Numbered from the stretch's first letter, positions 6,450-15,194 are shown. The stretch: 27,223 nucleotides of DNA from Acidobacteriaceae bacterium UBA1307 (GCA_002307235.1 DBTV01000052.1:430-27652); one strand, 5' to 3'. Program-made: numbers and translations. The notes: generated by a model from the sequence alone, not told the origin.

Positions 6450-8198
6450 TTAAAGCGCCGGTGAATCGTCGCCCAGCATGGCCTCACGCACAATCTTGAT
6501 CGGCGGGAAACCCTGGCTCAGAAACTCGTCGTGAAATTTCTGCAGGTTAAAATTCTTGCCCTGTTTCTTTTCGAGATCCGCGCGCAGCTTGAGGATTTCC
6601 AGCTTACCGAGCGTGTAGTAGAGATAGGTCGGGTCGCCCGCGCCGCGCTTGGTTTCGACAATTGCCGACTGCTTTGACTGATAGCCTTCCTTCTCAAAGA
6701 AATCTTCGGCCTGCTCAAAGCTCATCTTGCCGGTGTGCATCTCGATGCCGACGATGAAGCGGGCATTGCGCAAGAGCGCATCCTGCAGTTGGCCGAGCCG
6801 GATGAGCTTGGCCTCGCGCGCATCTTTTGCACCGAGTCCCGGCTGTCCGTAGCCCTCGTCGAGCATCATCTGTTCGGTGTAGTGCGCCCAACCCTCGGCG
6901 TTGCTGTTGGCGCCGAGAATCTTGCGAATGCGGCTTGGCGCGCGCGGCACCCACAGGAATTGAATGTAGTGGCCGGGGTAGGTTTCATGCACCGCCGTCG
7001 AGATGATGGTGCCCACGTTGAAGCCGTGCATGTAGCCTTCGACCTCCTCGGGCGTCATCTTCGGGTCGGGCAGCGTCACGTTGAAATAGGCCTCGGTGGC
7101 CTTGGTTTCAAAGGCTCCCGGCGTGTCCATGCTGGCCGTGGTGGTGGCGCGCATGAACGGCGGCGTCTCTTCAAGTGTGGGTCGCACATCGCTCGGAATG
7201 GTGACGATGTGATGCGAGTGAATGAAGCCGATGATCGAGTCGAAGGTGGAGCGGAAGGTGGCCATCAACTGATCGGGCGCGGGGTGAATCGCGCCGAGTT
7301 GTTCGACGACCGCGCGAGGCTCCTTGCCGGGCTCAAGCTCGTGAGCGATGGCGTTGAACTGCTGCTGATTTTTGCGCAGATCGGCCCAGCCGATTTCGAG
7401 CAGTTTGTCGAGCGGCAGATCGACCATCTCGTCGTAGACGAGCTTCTTGTGGAAGGTCTCGGCGCCGATGCGGAAGTTGCCATTCGAACGTGGTAGAAGG
7501 TCGATCTTGAGCCAGGCGGCGTAGTCCTTGAGCGCGGCGACGACGGCCGCATTCGACTGCGCGAACTCGGCCTTGAGCGCAGCGTCCTGCGCTTCGGTGA
7601 AGGCGAGCGGCACGTCGTGCTCGAAGAAGCTTTCAATGTCGGGCAACTGCTCGATGGCGATCTCGGTGAAGATGCGCGGCGGATTTTTCAGGTTCTTCTT
7701 TGCCTCGGCAAAGAGCGCGGGCATTTGTTTTTCGCGGGCGATGAGCGAACGCAGCCGCTCGTCAGGCGAGGCAAATTTGCGCTCCATCAGCACGAAGGCC
7801 GCGTTGGCGCAGGTCGACGAATAGTTGTCGGCGTTCTTCTCCCACGGGCGAATCACTTCAAGGGTGAGCAACTGCGAGCGGATGTTGCCGAGCACCAATG
7901 CCCGGTCGCCGCGCGTGGTCGGATTCAACTCCGAGGCGGGAACGGCTTCGATCTTTGTCTCGGCCTCGTGCAGTGCGGCGCGCTCGGCCTCAATGCTCTT
8001 TTGTGAGTAGTCTTCGAGCTGGCCGTCGCGGTTGTGCAGACCCGTCTGTGTGGCGGCGCTTGGCTGATAGCGGAAGTAAACGTTGTCGAGATACTGGTTC
8101 GAAAGCTGCTCGAACTTTTGCTGCCAGTGATGGTCGGCAGCCTGCGCGGAAACGGTCATGGTGGCTCCCAGAATTGCGGTGGCTAAGATTGTTTTCAT
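6450..8198 (-). CDS. Secreted DUF885-family (metallopeptidase-like) protein
   Basis: A 582-residue exported protein with signal peptide MKTILATAILGATMTVSAQA. The core is the DUF885 fold, an alpha-helical metallopeptidase-like family: VHETYPGHYIQ places H404, E405 and H410 as probable zinc ligands and catalytic base, EGWAHYTEQMM (E435) gives a third ligand, and the family block GDPTYLYYTLGKLEILKLR follows. The substrate is unknown; a carboxypeptidase- or oligopeptidase-like role is plausible. The ATG at 8198 has AGAGGA 4 nt upstream, and this site overlaps the stop codon of mfd (8 bp between genes), so translation is probably coupled. A strong terminator follows at 6349-6397. Confidence 0.87.
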   Translation of the reverse strand: MKTILATAILGATMTVSAQAADHHWQQKFEQLSNQYLDNVYFRYQPSAATQTGLHNRDGQLEDYSQKSIEAERAALHEAETKIEAVPASELNPTTRGDRALVLGNIRSQLLTLEVIRPWEKNADNYSSTCANAAFVLMERKFASPDERLRSLIAREKQMPALFAEAKKNLKNPPRIFTEIAIEQLPDIESFFEHDVPLAFTEAQDAALKAEFAQSNAAVVAALKDYAAWLKIDLLPRSNGNFRIGAETFHKKLVYDEMVDLPLDKLLEIGWADLRKNQQQFNAIAHELEPGKEPRAVVEQLGAIHPAPDQLMATFRSTFDSIIGFIHSHHIVTIPSDVRPTLEETPPFMRATTTASMDTPGAFETKATEAYFNVTLPDPKMTPEEVEGYMHGFNVGTIISTAVHETYPGHYIQFLWVPRAPSRIRKILGANSNAEGWAHYTEQMMLDEGYGQPGLGAKDAREAKLIRLGQLQDALLRNARFIVGIEMHTGKMSFEQAEDFFEKEGYQSKQSAIVETKRGAGDPTYLYYTLGKLEILKLRADLEKKQGKNFNLQKFHDEFLSQGFPPIKIVREAMLGDDSPAL

Positions 8199-8206
8199 GC
8201 TGTCCT

Positions 8207-11200
8207 CTATTTTTTAACGGGTGGTGCGGGCTCGGGTGCGAGCTGTTCGAGCAGGTCGCGAATCTCCAGCAGTGTGTCGTCGGGGCGCGTGGCCGCGATG
8301 GGGAACCGGAGCACGCCCTGCGGCGTGAACTGCGCGCCGCGCTTGGCGTTGCGCGCGACCAGCTTCATCAGATGCTGTGGATCGACGTGCGCGTTTTCCA
8401 TGAAGCGGATCTGCAACTCGCCGCGTTTGCGATCAATCTGCGCAATGCCCAGCCGCTCGCCTTCAAGGCGCAGCGTGGCGGCTTCGAGCAGATAGATCGT
8501 CGCATCGGGCAGCTTGCCGTAGCGGTCTTCCATCTCGGCGCGAATCACGTCGATGGTTTCGATGTTTTCCGCGCCCGCGATCTTTTTGTAGAGTCGCAGC
8601 CGCTGGTTTTCCTCGGGAACAAAGTGCTCGTCGATGCGCAGCGCGATGCCCAGATTGAGTTGCGTGGTGATGTGTTCGGTGACCTGCTCGCCCTTGAAGC
8701 TCTTCACGGCCTCTTCGAGCATCGAGGTGTAAAGCTCGAAGCCGACCGACTCAATGTGGCCGCTCTGTTCGCCGCCGAGCATGTTGCCCGCGCCGCGCAA
8801 TTCAAGATCGAGTGCGGCAATTTTGAAGCCCGCGCCGAGGTCGGAAAATTCCTTGAGTGCCGCCAGCCTGCGTCGCGCAATGTCGGTGAGTTGCTTGTCG
8901 GGCGGGATCAGCAGATAAGAGTAGGCGCGGCGATTCGAGCGACCCACGCGTCCGCGCAACTGATAGAGCTCGCTGAGTCCGTGCCGATCAGCGTTGTTGA
9001 TGATGATGGTGTTGGCAAGCGGAATATCGAGGCCGTTTTCGATGATGGTGGTTGCGATCAGCACGTCGTACTCGCGATGCATGAAGGCCAGCATCACCTT
9101 TTCGAGTTCGCCCTCGCTCATCTGTCCGTGGCCCACGATCACGCGCGCCGCCGGAACCAGCTCCTGAATGCGCGCGGCATATTCGTAGATGGATTCGACG
9201 CGGTTGTGTACGAAGTAGGCCTGGCCGCCGCGCTCCAGCTCCAGCTCAACGGCCGAGCGCACCAGCTTCTCGTCGTATTTGGCGACGACGGTCTGAATCG
9301 CCATGCGATCCTTGGGCGGCGTCTCGATTACGCTCATGTCTCGCAGTCCGACCAGTGACATGTGCAGCGTGCGCGGAATCGGCGTGGCGCTCATCGAGAG
9401 CACGTCGATCTGGCTGCGCAGCTGCTTGAGCCGCTCCTTGTGGCGCACGCCGAAGCGTTGCTCCTCGTCGATGATGAGCAGACCGAGATCCTGAAATTTG
9501 ACGTCCTTCGAGAGCACGCGATGGGTGCCGATGAGAATGTCGATCTTGCCGGTCTCGACGCGCTCGATAATCTCCTTCTGCTCCTTGGGCGTGCGGAAGC
9601 GCGAGATCATCTCGATGGTGATGGAAAACTGTGCAAAGCGTTTTTTGAAGGTCTCGAAGTGCTGAAAGCTGAGTACGGTGGTTGGCGTCAGCACGGCCAC
9701 CTGCTTTGAATCCTGCACGGCCTTGAAGGCGGCGCGCATGGCCACCTCCGTCTTGCCGTAGCCCACATCGCCGCAGAGCAGACGGTCCATGGGCCGCGTC
9801 GATTCCATGTCGTACTTGATGGCGCGAATCGCCGAGAGCTGATCGTCGGTCTCGTTGTAATCGAAGGAGTCCTCGAAGGCGCGCTGAAACTCGTTGTCCT
9901 TCGAGAAGGCCATGCCTTCGGCGGCCTCGCGCGCGGCGTAGAGCTTGATCAGTTCGCCGGCCATGTCCTGCATGGCCTTGCGGACGCGGGCCTTGGTCTT
10001 GGTCCACTGCTGCGTGCCGAGCTTGTTGAGCTGCGGCGCGGGGCCGGCATCGGTCGAGCGATATTTCTGGATCAGGTCGAGCCGTGTGAGCGGCACGTAG
10101 AGCTTGGCGCCCTCGGCGAATTCCAGAATCATGAACTCGACCGAAAGCCCGTCCTGCTCAATCTCCTTGAGCCCCTGATATTGCGCGATGCCGTGCTCGA
10201 CGTGAACCACGTAATCGCCGATGGTCAGGTCGCGGAAGTCGGAGACGAAGGCGGCGGTCTTCGATCGCTTGGGCGCGGGCCGCGCGGCCACGTCGGCCTC
10301 GTCGGAAAGATCGTTCGCGCCAAAGACCATCAGATTCGATTCGCCAAAGCTGACGCCCGCGGCGATCTGCGCGCGCACAATCGTTGGCACGCTCGCATCG
10401 ACGGTCTGCGTGCTGGCCTCTTCGACCACGGCCTCGCCGGGGCGTTGATTGCGGCTGCCGATGCGGTAGGGAATCTGGTGATCGTGCAGCGTGGTGGCGA
10501 GCCGCTCCACATCACCCTGGTTCGCGGTGGCCAGCACCACGCGCACACCAGTGTCCATCAGCTTTTTGATCTGCTCGGTGAGCGCAGCGACCGAGCCGTG
10601 AAAGCGCAGCGTGGGCCGCGTCGGCAATTCGATTTCGCCGAGCGTCACGTCCTCGTCGAGCACGTCGACAGAACCAAGCTGATCAAGGTCGAGCCCGGTC
10701 TGCGCATTCAGCATCTCCTGCAGCCGATCCGGCGGCAGATAGATGTCCTCTGGAGTGACGAGCGAGCCGATGCCTGAGCGGTCGTGCCGTTGCTGCACCT
10801 TGTTCCACCAGCGGTCAATCTGGTTGCGGACCATCGCCGGCTCATCGAGCAGAAGCACGGTGCGCGGCGCGAGTTTGAGCAGCGAGGTCTCGGCTCCGGC
10901 GACCGGCGCAAAAAACTCCCAGCCTGGAAAGACGCTGACGCCTCCGGCCGCGGCGGCCTCAATGGCCATGGAGCGCGCCGTGTCATCCTCGTCGTCGCCG
11001 GTGACATCCACGCGGTCTTTGGTGAGTCGCGCATTGACGGCGGCCAGCAACGATTCGACGACCGGCGTTTCCGTCAGCGGCATCAGCAGCGTTTCATCGA
11101 GGGTGGCCAGCGAGCGCTGCGTTTCGGCATCGAAGGTGCGGATGGTCTCAATCTCTTCGCCGAAAAATTCAATGCGCACGGGCCGCTCGGCCTCGGGCGA

Positions 11201-11785
11201 ATAGATGTCGAGAATGCCGCCGCGCCGGGTGAACTGGCCCGGCATCTCCACCAGATCCATGCGCGTGTAGCCGATGCTGGCCAGGTGCGAGACGAGCGTT
11301 TCGACGTCGACCTCTTCACCGCGATGCAGCGTGACGGCCAGGCCCGCGTAGTAGTCGCGCGGAAACAGCCGCATGGCCGCTGACTCGATGGGGGCGATGA
11401 GCAGATCGATGGCGCCGGTCGACAGCTTCCACAGCGCGGCCGCGCGTTGCTCCTGCACGTCCGGGTGCGGCGAAAGATTTTCAAAGGGCAGCACGTCATG
11501 GGCGGGCAGGCGGACGACGCGGTTGGCGTCGAGCGCGCCGGTCAGCTCGCAACTGGAGCGCACGGCCAGCTCCAGCGTTTCGGCGGCCTTGTTGTCCGCC
11601 GTCAGCACAATCACGGGCCGATGTGCGGCGCGGGCGATGAGAGGAATGTAGAGAGCGCGGGCTGTTTGTGTCAGTCCTGAGACACGACGACGCCCCGTGG
11701 CGAGGCTTAGATGCCTGCGCACGCGTTCAAAGCTCGGGGCGTGCTCCAGCTCCGCGAAGATTTCGCGGACAAACGGGAGAATCAT
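8207..11785 (-). CDS. mfd: Transcription-repair coupling factor Mfd
   Basis: An 1192-residue ATPase that pushes stalled RNA polymerase off DNA lesions and recruits UvrA. N-terminal UvrB-like modules occupy about 1-450. The RNA polymerase-interacting domain begins around 520 (IGDYVVHVEHGIAQYQGL). The RecG-like SF2 translocase follows with Walker A GDVGYGKTEVA near 675, the DEEQ box LLIIDEEQRFGV near 773, SATPIPRTL, and QLRGRVGRS. A C-terminal TRCF domain completes it. Length and order are as in E. coli Mfd (1148). The ATG at 11785 has no Shine-Dalgarno sequence but a TACACT box 7 nt upstream, so the mRNA is probably leaderless. It is first gene of an operon with the DUF885 gene. Confidence 0.97.
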   Translation of the reverse strand: MILPFVREIFAELEHAPSFERVRRHLSLATGRRRVSGLTQTARALYIPLIARAAHRPVIVLTADNKAAETLELAVRSSCELTGALDANRVVRLPAHDVLPFENLSPHPDVQEQRAAALWKLSTGAIDLLIAPIESAAMRLFPRDYYAGLAVTLHRGEEVDVETLVSHLASIGYTRMDLVEMPGQFTRRGGILDIYSPEAERPVRIEFFGEEIETIRTFDAETQRSLATLDETLLMPLTETPVVESLLAAVNARLTKDRVDVTGDDEDDTARSMAIEAAAAGGVSVFPGWEFFAPVAGAETSLLKLAPRTVLLLDEPAMVRNQIDRWWNKVQQRHDRSGIGSLVTPEDIYLPPDRLQEMLNAQTGLDLDQLGSVDVLDEDVTLGEIELPTRPTLRFHGSVAALTEQIKKLMDTGVRVVLATANQGDVERLATTLHDHQIPYRIGSRNQRPGEAVVEEASTQTVDASVPTIVRAQIAAGVSFGESNLMVFGANDLSDEADVAARPAPKRSKTAAFVSDFRDLTIGDYVVHVEHGIAQYQGLKEIEQDGLSVEFMILEFAEGAKLYVPLTRLDLIQKYRSTDAGPAPQLNKLGTQQWTKTKARVRKAMQDMAGELIKLYAAREAAEGMAFSKDNEFQRAFEDSFDYNETDDQLSAIRAIKYDMESTRPMDRLLCGDVGYGKTEVAMRAAFKAVQDSKQVAVLTPTTVLSFQHFETFKKRFAQFSITIEMISRFRTPKEQKEIIERVETGKIDILIGTHRVLSKDVKFQDLGLLIIDEEQRFGVRHKERLKQLRSQIDVLSMSATPIPRTLHMSLVGLRDMSVIETPPKDRMAIQTVVAKYDEKLVRSAVELELERGGQAYFVHNRVESIYEYAARIQELVPAARVIVGHGQMSEGELEKVMLAFMHREYDVLIATTIIENGLDIPLANTIIINNADRHGLSELYQLRGRVGRSNRRAYSYLLIPPDKQLTDIARRRLAALKEFSDLGAGFKIAALDLELRGAGNMLGGEQSGHIESVGFELYTSMLEEAVKSFKGEQVTEHITTQLNLGIALRIDEHFVPEENQRLRLYKKIAGAENIETIDVIRAEMEDRYGKLPDATIYLLEAATLRLEGERLGIAQIDRKRGELQIRFMENAHVDPQHLMKLVARNAKRGAQFTPQGVLRFPIAATRPDDTLLEIRDLLEQLAPEPAPPVKK

Positions 11786-11792
11786 CAGCTTG

Positions 11793-11798
11793 AGTGTA
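11793..11798 (-). promoter_or_regulatory. mfd -10 box, predicted leaderless start
   Basis: On the minus strand TACACT in the context GCTACACT lies 7 nt before the mfd ATG, the same context as the ruvB promoter. No TTGACA-like -35 is present at the right distance; that position is occupied by the hairpin at 11799-11823. Confidence 0.45.
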
Positions 11799-11823
11799 GC
11801 AGCGCCGACAGCGGCGGCGCTGC
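11799..11823 (-). terminator. GC-rich hairpin between DUF2846 gene and mfd
   Basis: Perfect 8-bp arms GCAGCGCC (11799-11806) and GGCGCTGC (11816-11823) with a 9-nt loop. It starts 7 nt after the stop of the upstream gene and directly abuts the mfd -10 box. There is no T run after it. Confidence 0.5.
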
Positions 11824-11830
11824 ACCTTGA

Positions 11831-12358
11831 TTAGTGTTGCTCGCGCGTGATGGCGAGCGGAAAGTTTTCAAGCAGGTCTTGCAGGTTGTCGACCTTGAGC
11901 GGAGCCAGGGTGAGCCCGACGCGGCTGGCGCCGTGGAAGGTGGAGACGGCGTGGAAGTAATAGACCTGATTGGCCTGGGCGGTAAACTCCAGGGCGGCTT
12001 CGGGCTGCTGGTCGCGGCTGAAGGTGCCCGGATCCTGCCAGTTGGCGCAGAGGGCGTGCTTGCCCGGATCGACATCGATTACGAAGTAGTTGGTTCCACG
12101 TCCGGCACCGACCCACTGGCCGTCGAGGCCGACGCGCGTCGTGGGCCGACGCAGACCGGCTACGTCATCATCTTGAAAATAATAGACCTGTGCGCGCCCC
12201 GGCGTGGGCAGGTGGGGGTGAAAGCCCGGGTCGGAGCTGACGCTGTAGCGCAGGTTCGGGTCGCCGCAGCCGTTGTGCGTTGCGGGAGCGGAATTTTGCG
12301 CGGCCACGGGCAGCGCGCTCGCGGAAAGTACCAGAAAAGCAATGAAAAATTTGGTCAC
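11831..12358 (-). CDS. Secreted DUF2846-like protein
   Basis: A 175-residue exported protein of unknown function. The N-terminus VTKFFIAFLVLSASALPVAAQ is a signal peptide. The mature part has a DUF2846-like pattern: GRAQVYYFQDD near 55-65, VGLDGQWVGAGRGTNYFVIDVDPGKHAL near 76-103 (split by the usual glycine turns), and a C-terminal QVYYFHAV strand. These look like small beta-sandwich envelope proteins, often lipoproteins, that carry a short PEGA-like core. The GTG at 12358 is preferred because GAAGGA lies 7 nt upstream and the signal peptide starts there; the longer open frame to 12433 has no such support. It lies just upstream of mfd but is separated from it by a hairpin. Confidence 0.75.
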   Translation of the reverse strand: MTKFFIAFLVLSASALPVAAQNSAPATHNGCGDPNLRYSVSSDPGFHPHLPTPGRAQVYYFQDDDVAGLRRPTTRVGLDGQWVGAGRGTNYFVIDVDPGKHALCANWQDPGTFSRDQQPEAALEFTAQANQVYYFHAVSTFHGASRVGLTLAPLKVDNLQDLLENFPLAITREQH

Positions 12359-12492
12359 GGCCGTTTCCTTCAAGAAAGGCAATCTAGGGCAATGCCCTTC
12401 CATAGATCGACGGAGGAGAGGGCAAAGCGTCACGTGGCCTGTGGCAAAAAGGCCACAGCAGGGATCCGGTCGCGGCCGGGCGCAAGTTGCGT

Positions 12493-12498
12493 TATACT
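12493..12498 (+). promoter_or_regulatory. Candidate -10 box of the rpmI-rplT operon
   Basis: TATACT at 12493-12498 in a stretch with no other gene, about 90 nt before the rpmI ATG. No clear -35 element is present. Confidence 0.45.
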
Positions 12499-12516
12499 GA
12501 TCAAAGCCCTGAGTAG

Positions 12517-12574
12517 GCAGAGAGGCTTCTGCGTGCGTGGGGCGAATCTCTGGACCGCGGCAGTGAGGCGGTCC
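12517..12574 (+). promoter_or_regulatory. Structured 5' leader of rpmI
   Basis: Two hairpins: arms GCAGA and TCTGC (12517-12521, 12528-12532), and GGACCGC with GCGGTCC (12552-12558, 12568-12574). L20 operons are commonly autoregulated through a structured leader, and this could serve that role, but no family match is established. Confidence 0.35.
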
Positions 12575-12588
12575 CCATCGAGAAAAAC

Positions 12589-12786
12589 ATGCCCAAGTTG
12601 AAGACTCATACGGGCGCGAAGAAGCGCTTCAGCAAGACTGGCACTGGCAAGATCAAGCGTGGCCAGGCCAAGATGCGCCATATTCTGACCTCGAAGGCTC
12701 CGAAGAGCAAGCGCAAACTCGGTAAGATGGTGCTTGTTTCCGACGGTGACTACGCGAAGGTCGCGCGCATGATTCCTTATGCCTGA
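12589..12786 (+). CDS. rpmI: 50S ribosomal protein L35
   Basis: A 65-residue, very basic ribosomal protein. The sequence MPKLKTHTGAKKRFSKTG, followed by KIKRGQAKMRHIL and KSKRKLGKM, is diagnostic of L35. The ATG at 12589 follows a purine-rich GAGAAAAAC stretch rather than a strong Shine-Dalgarno sequence. It is the first gene of an L35-L20 operon; the usual upstream infC is not in this window, and a 202-bp hairpin-rich spacer separates it from rplT. Confidence 0.97.
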   Translation: MPKLKTHTGAKKRFSKTGTGKIKRGQAKMRHILTSKAPKSKRKLGKMVLVSDGDYAKVARMIPYA

Positions 12787-12791
12787 TCCTA

Positions 12792-12942
12792 GGCGCTAGC
12801 GCCCCAGAGGCGCAGCGCTTGTGGTTCCGCAAATGCGTCGCGGAACCGGCATCCCGGCAGCTATTCCGGGAAACGCCAGAACAGCAGGCTTGTAACAAGC
12901 GTGTGAAGAGGCTTATCGCGCCGCCCCAAAAGGGCTTGGCGC
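12792..12942 (+). promoter_or_regulatory. Hairpin-rich spacer between rpmI and rplT
   Basis: Five inverted repeats in a row: GGCGCTAGCGCC palindrome (12792-12803); GGTTCCGC with GCGGAACC (12823-12830, 12840-12847); CCCGG with CCGGG (12853-12857, 12866-12870); GCTTGTAACAAGC (12888-12900); and a bulged 9-bp stem GCGCCGCCC with GGGC-TT-GGCGC (12918-12942). No open frame is credible here. It may be an internal control region for L20. Confidence 0.5.
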
Positions 12943-12988
12943 CTCCTGCCTCCAGCCGCGAAACCCAGACGCAAAAACGGAGAAACAA

Positions 12989-13351
12989 ATGCCCCGCGTA
13001 AAACGCAGCACGAAGAGGAATGACCGCCGCAAGAAGATTCTCAAGCGGGCAAGCGGTTACTTCCTTACGAAATCCAAGCTCTATCAGGCGGCACAAGAGG
13101 CCGTCGAGCGTGGCCTGAAGTTCGCCTACAGCGGCCGCAAGCAGAAGAAGCGCCAGTTCCGTTCGCTGTGGATCGTCCGTATCTCGGCCGCCTGCAAGCT
13201 GAACGGCACCAGCTACTCGCAGTTCATCAACGGCCTGAAGAAGGCTGGCATCGAGCTGGATCGCAAGATCCTGTCCGACATCGCCATCAAGGATGCCGCC
13301 AGCTTCACCAAGCTGGTTGAGCAGGCCAAGGCCGCCGTCGCCGCCAAGTAA
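12989..13351 (+). CDS. rplT: 50S ribosomal protein L20
   Basis: A 120-residue protein essential for early 50S assembly and, in characterised bacteria, the autogenous repressor of its own operon. The sequence MPRVKRSTKRNDRRKKIL, then SGYFLTKSKLYQAAQEAV, GRKQKKRQFRSLWIVRI and GLKKAGIELDRKILSDIA, is typical. The ATG at 12989 has GGAG with a 6-nt spacer. The operon ends at a clear intrinsic terminator 37 nt downstream, so pheS is not transcribed from here, unlike the rplT-pheST arrangement of E. coli. Confidence 0.98.
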   Translation: MPRVKRSTKRNDRRKKILKRASGYFLTKSKLYQAAQEAVERGLKFAYSGRKQKKRQFRSLWIVRISAACKLNGTSYSQFINGLKKAGIELDRKILSDIAIKDAASFTKLVEQAKAAVAAK

Positions 13352-13387
13352 GCGCGTTGCGCTTCGACAAAAAGCTCAAGTGAAAAA

Positions 13388-13412
13388 GCCCCGGGTTTTC
13401 CGGGGCTTTTTT
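13388..13412 (+). terminator. Intrinsic terminator of rpmI-rplT
   Basis: GCCCCGG (13388-13394) and CCGGGGC (13400-13406) with a 5-nt loop, followed by six T. A textbook terminator. Confidence 0.93.
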
Positions 13413-13549
13413 GCGTTTGAAAATGTATTTGCTGATTGCTTTCCACACTGCGATGCACCTGTGACGGCATGCACATTGCTTTCCGGATGCGTGGTTCTAC
13501 TCTGTTGCTCGAGGCCAGCCAGCCACTCACGCAATCGACAGAGGAAACC

Positions 13550-14701
13550 ATGTCCACTTTCATTGTTCCGCGTACTGTGTATCAGGGGCCGGGCAGCTTG
13601 GCTAACCTGAAGTTGCTCAAGGCCACCAAGGCCGTCATCGTCACCGGTGCTGGCTCCATGCGCCGTCTGGGCTTCATCGACAAAACCCAAGCCATTTTGA
13701 AGGAAGCCGGCATTGCCTCGGCGATCTTCGATGGCGTTGAATCGGATCCCTCGGTCGGCACGGTCCGGCGCGGTCTGGAGTTCATCCGCCAGGAAAAGCC
13801 GGATCTGATCATCGGCCTGGGTGGTTGCTCGGCCATCGACGCGGCGAAGGCCATGTGGGTCTTCTACGAGCATCCCGAGTCGACCTTCGAGGAGATTTGC
13901 AAGCCCTTTGCCATCAAGCCTCTGCGGGCCAAGGCGCATTTTGTGGCCATTCCTTCGACCAGCGGCACGGGCACCGAGGTGACCTGCGTGACGGTGATTA
14001 CCGATCACGAAAAAGGCACCAAGTACCCCATCGTCAGCTACGAAATCTGCCCGGATGTGGCGATTGTCGACGGCGAGCTGGCCGTGGGCATGCCGCCCTC
14101 GGTGACGGCCAATACCGGCATGGATGCGCTGTCGCACTCCTGCGAGGCCTTTGTGGCCGCGCTGGCCTCGCCTTACAGCGATGCGCTGGCCAAGGAGTCG
14201 ATCGAGATCATCTTTGAGGAACTGCCGAAGGCGGTGGCCGACGGCAAAAACGTGGCGGTACGCCAGAAGATGCACGATGCCTCGTGCATGGCCGGCATGT
14301 CGTTCTCGAACGCGCTGCTCGGCATCATTCACTCGATGTCGCATCAGGCCGGCGGCATGTTCGGGATTCCGCATGGCCGCTCGAACGCGATTTTGATGCC
14401 GAACATCATCCGCTTCAACAGCAAGAGCACGGCGAAGTACGAGATTCTGGCCGATCTGCTGGGCAAAAAGATGGCCGAGGATTTTGCGCAGAGCTGTGAC
14501 GAGCTTCGGATCAAGGTCGGCATCGAAAAGAGTTACAAAGAATACGGCATCGATGCGAAACTGTGGGCCGAAAAGCTCGATCAGATGACCGAGCACGCGC
14601 TGGCCGACCCCTGCACCGGCGTGAACCCGCGCCAACCTACCTTCGATGAGGTGAAAAAACTCTTCCAGGCCTGTTACGACGGCGTGGTGGTGGATTTTTA
14701 A
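13550..14701 (+). CDS. Iron-containing (group III) alcohol dehydrogenase
   Basis: A 383-residue cytoplasmic NAD(P)-dependent dehydrogenase of the FucO/butanol-dehydrogenase type. The N-terminal dinucleotide domain has GLGGCSAIDAAKA (89-101), in which the usual GGGS is GGCS. PSTSGTGTEVT (135-145) is conserved. The metal site is D192 and H196 in GMDALSHSCEAF, H261 in HSMSHQAGG, and H275 in GIPHGRSNAI, with the family's 14-residue spacing between the two last histidines. The substrate cannot be inferred. The ATG at 13550 follows GAGGA with good spacing; the frame extends upstream to 13436 without homology. It is a single gene placed between rplT and pheS. Confidence 0.93.
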   Translation: MSTFIVPRTVYQGPGSLANLKLLKATKAVIVTGAGSMRRLGFIDKTQAILKEAGIASAIFDGVESDPSVGTVRRGLEFIRQEKPDLIIGLGGCSAIDAAKAMWVFYEHPESTFEEICKPFAIKPLRAKAHFVAIPSTSGTGTEVTCVTVITDHEKGTKYPIVSYEICPDVAIVDGELAVGMPPSVTANTGMDALSHSCEAFVAALASPYSDALAKESIEIIFEELPKAVADGKNVAVRQKMHDASCMAGMSFSNALLGIIHSMSHQAGGMFGIPHGRSNAILMPNIIRFNSKSTAKYEILADLLGKKMAEDFAQSCDELRIKVGIEKSYKEYGIDAKLWAEKLDQMTEHALADPCTGVNPRQPTFDEVKKLFQACYDGVVVDF

Positions 14702-14748
14702 ACGAACGAAACGATGATGAATGGCGGGCGGTCTGATGTTCGAGAGAG

Positions 14749-15165
14749 CTATCTCCCGAATTTTTCAAGCCGCCAGCCGTACATTGTCTGCAATTCCTCT
14801 GTGCGGTGGCGGGTCATCGCTTCGAGGCAGGCATATTTCACCATGGAAGCGGCACTTCCGCCTCGATAAAGACCCTCTTCGGCGGAGCAGTTTGCGTCTC
14901 GAAACTGAATCCAGATTCTTTGAGCCTGTTGAAGCGCGTCCCGGCCATCGTTATCGAGAGAACGCATGGTGCGCTGGTAAAGCTGGTTGAGCTTGAGGTC
15001 GGCCTTTCGATCTTCCGCCACAAAACAGGCGGTTTCTTCGGCACCGGTCGAGGGTTTATTGCACGGCGCGTCTTTGGCGTTCATGTGCTGCGCGAAGACG
15101 CTGTTTGCGCAGAGCAATAACCCCATGAATGTGAGCAGTATCACTGTGGCGCGATGATTGGGCAT
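14749..15165 (-). CDS. Secreted LprI/DUF1311-family protein
   Basis: A 138-residue exported protein with signal peptide ending at about residue 25 (SVFAQ). The mature part has the LprI N-terminal domain pattern: four cysteines (C35, C47, C93, C113), LNQLYQRTM, and QRIWIQFRDANCSAE. Members are periplasmic; the name-giving mycobacterial protein inhibits lysozyme, but most relatives are uncharacterised. The ATG at 15165 is preceded by AGGAGG at 5 nt; the longer open frame to 15651 lies over pheS and is rejected. The sampled GC (about 53%) is lower than in the flanking housekeeping genes. It is convergent with the dehydrogenase and divergent from pheS. Confidence 0.85.
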   Translation of the reverse strand: MPNHRATVILLTFMGLLLCANSVFAQHMNAKDAPCNKPSTGAEETACFVAEDRKADLKLNQLYQRTMRSLDNDGRDALQQAQRIWIQFRDANCSAEEGLYRGGSAASMVKYACLEAMTRHRTEELQTMYGWRLEKFGR

Positions 15166-15194
15166 CGAACCCTCCTGGTTTGTGGCGTTGATAC

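Noticed and set aside
12434..12456. Terminator from the stem TGTGGC/GCCACA
   Set aside because: No T run follows in either direction, and it lies upstream of both divergent genes, where no transcript needs to end.
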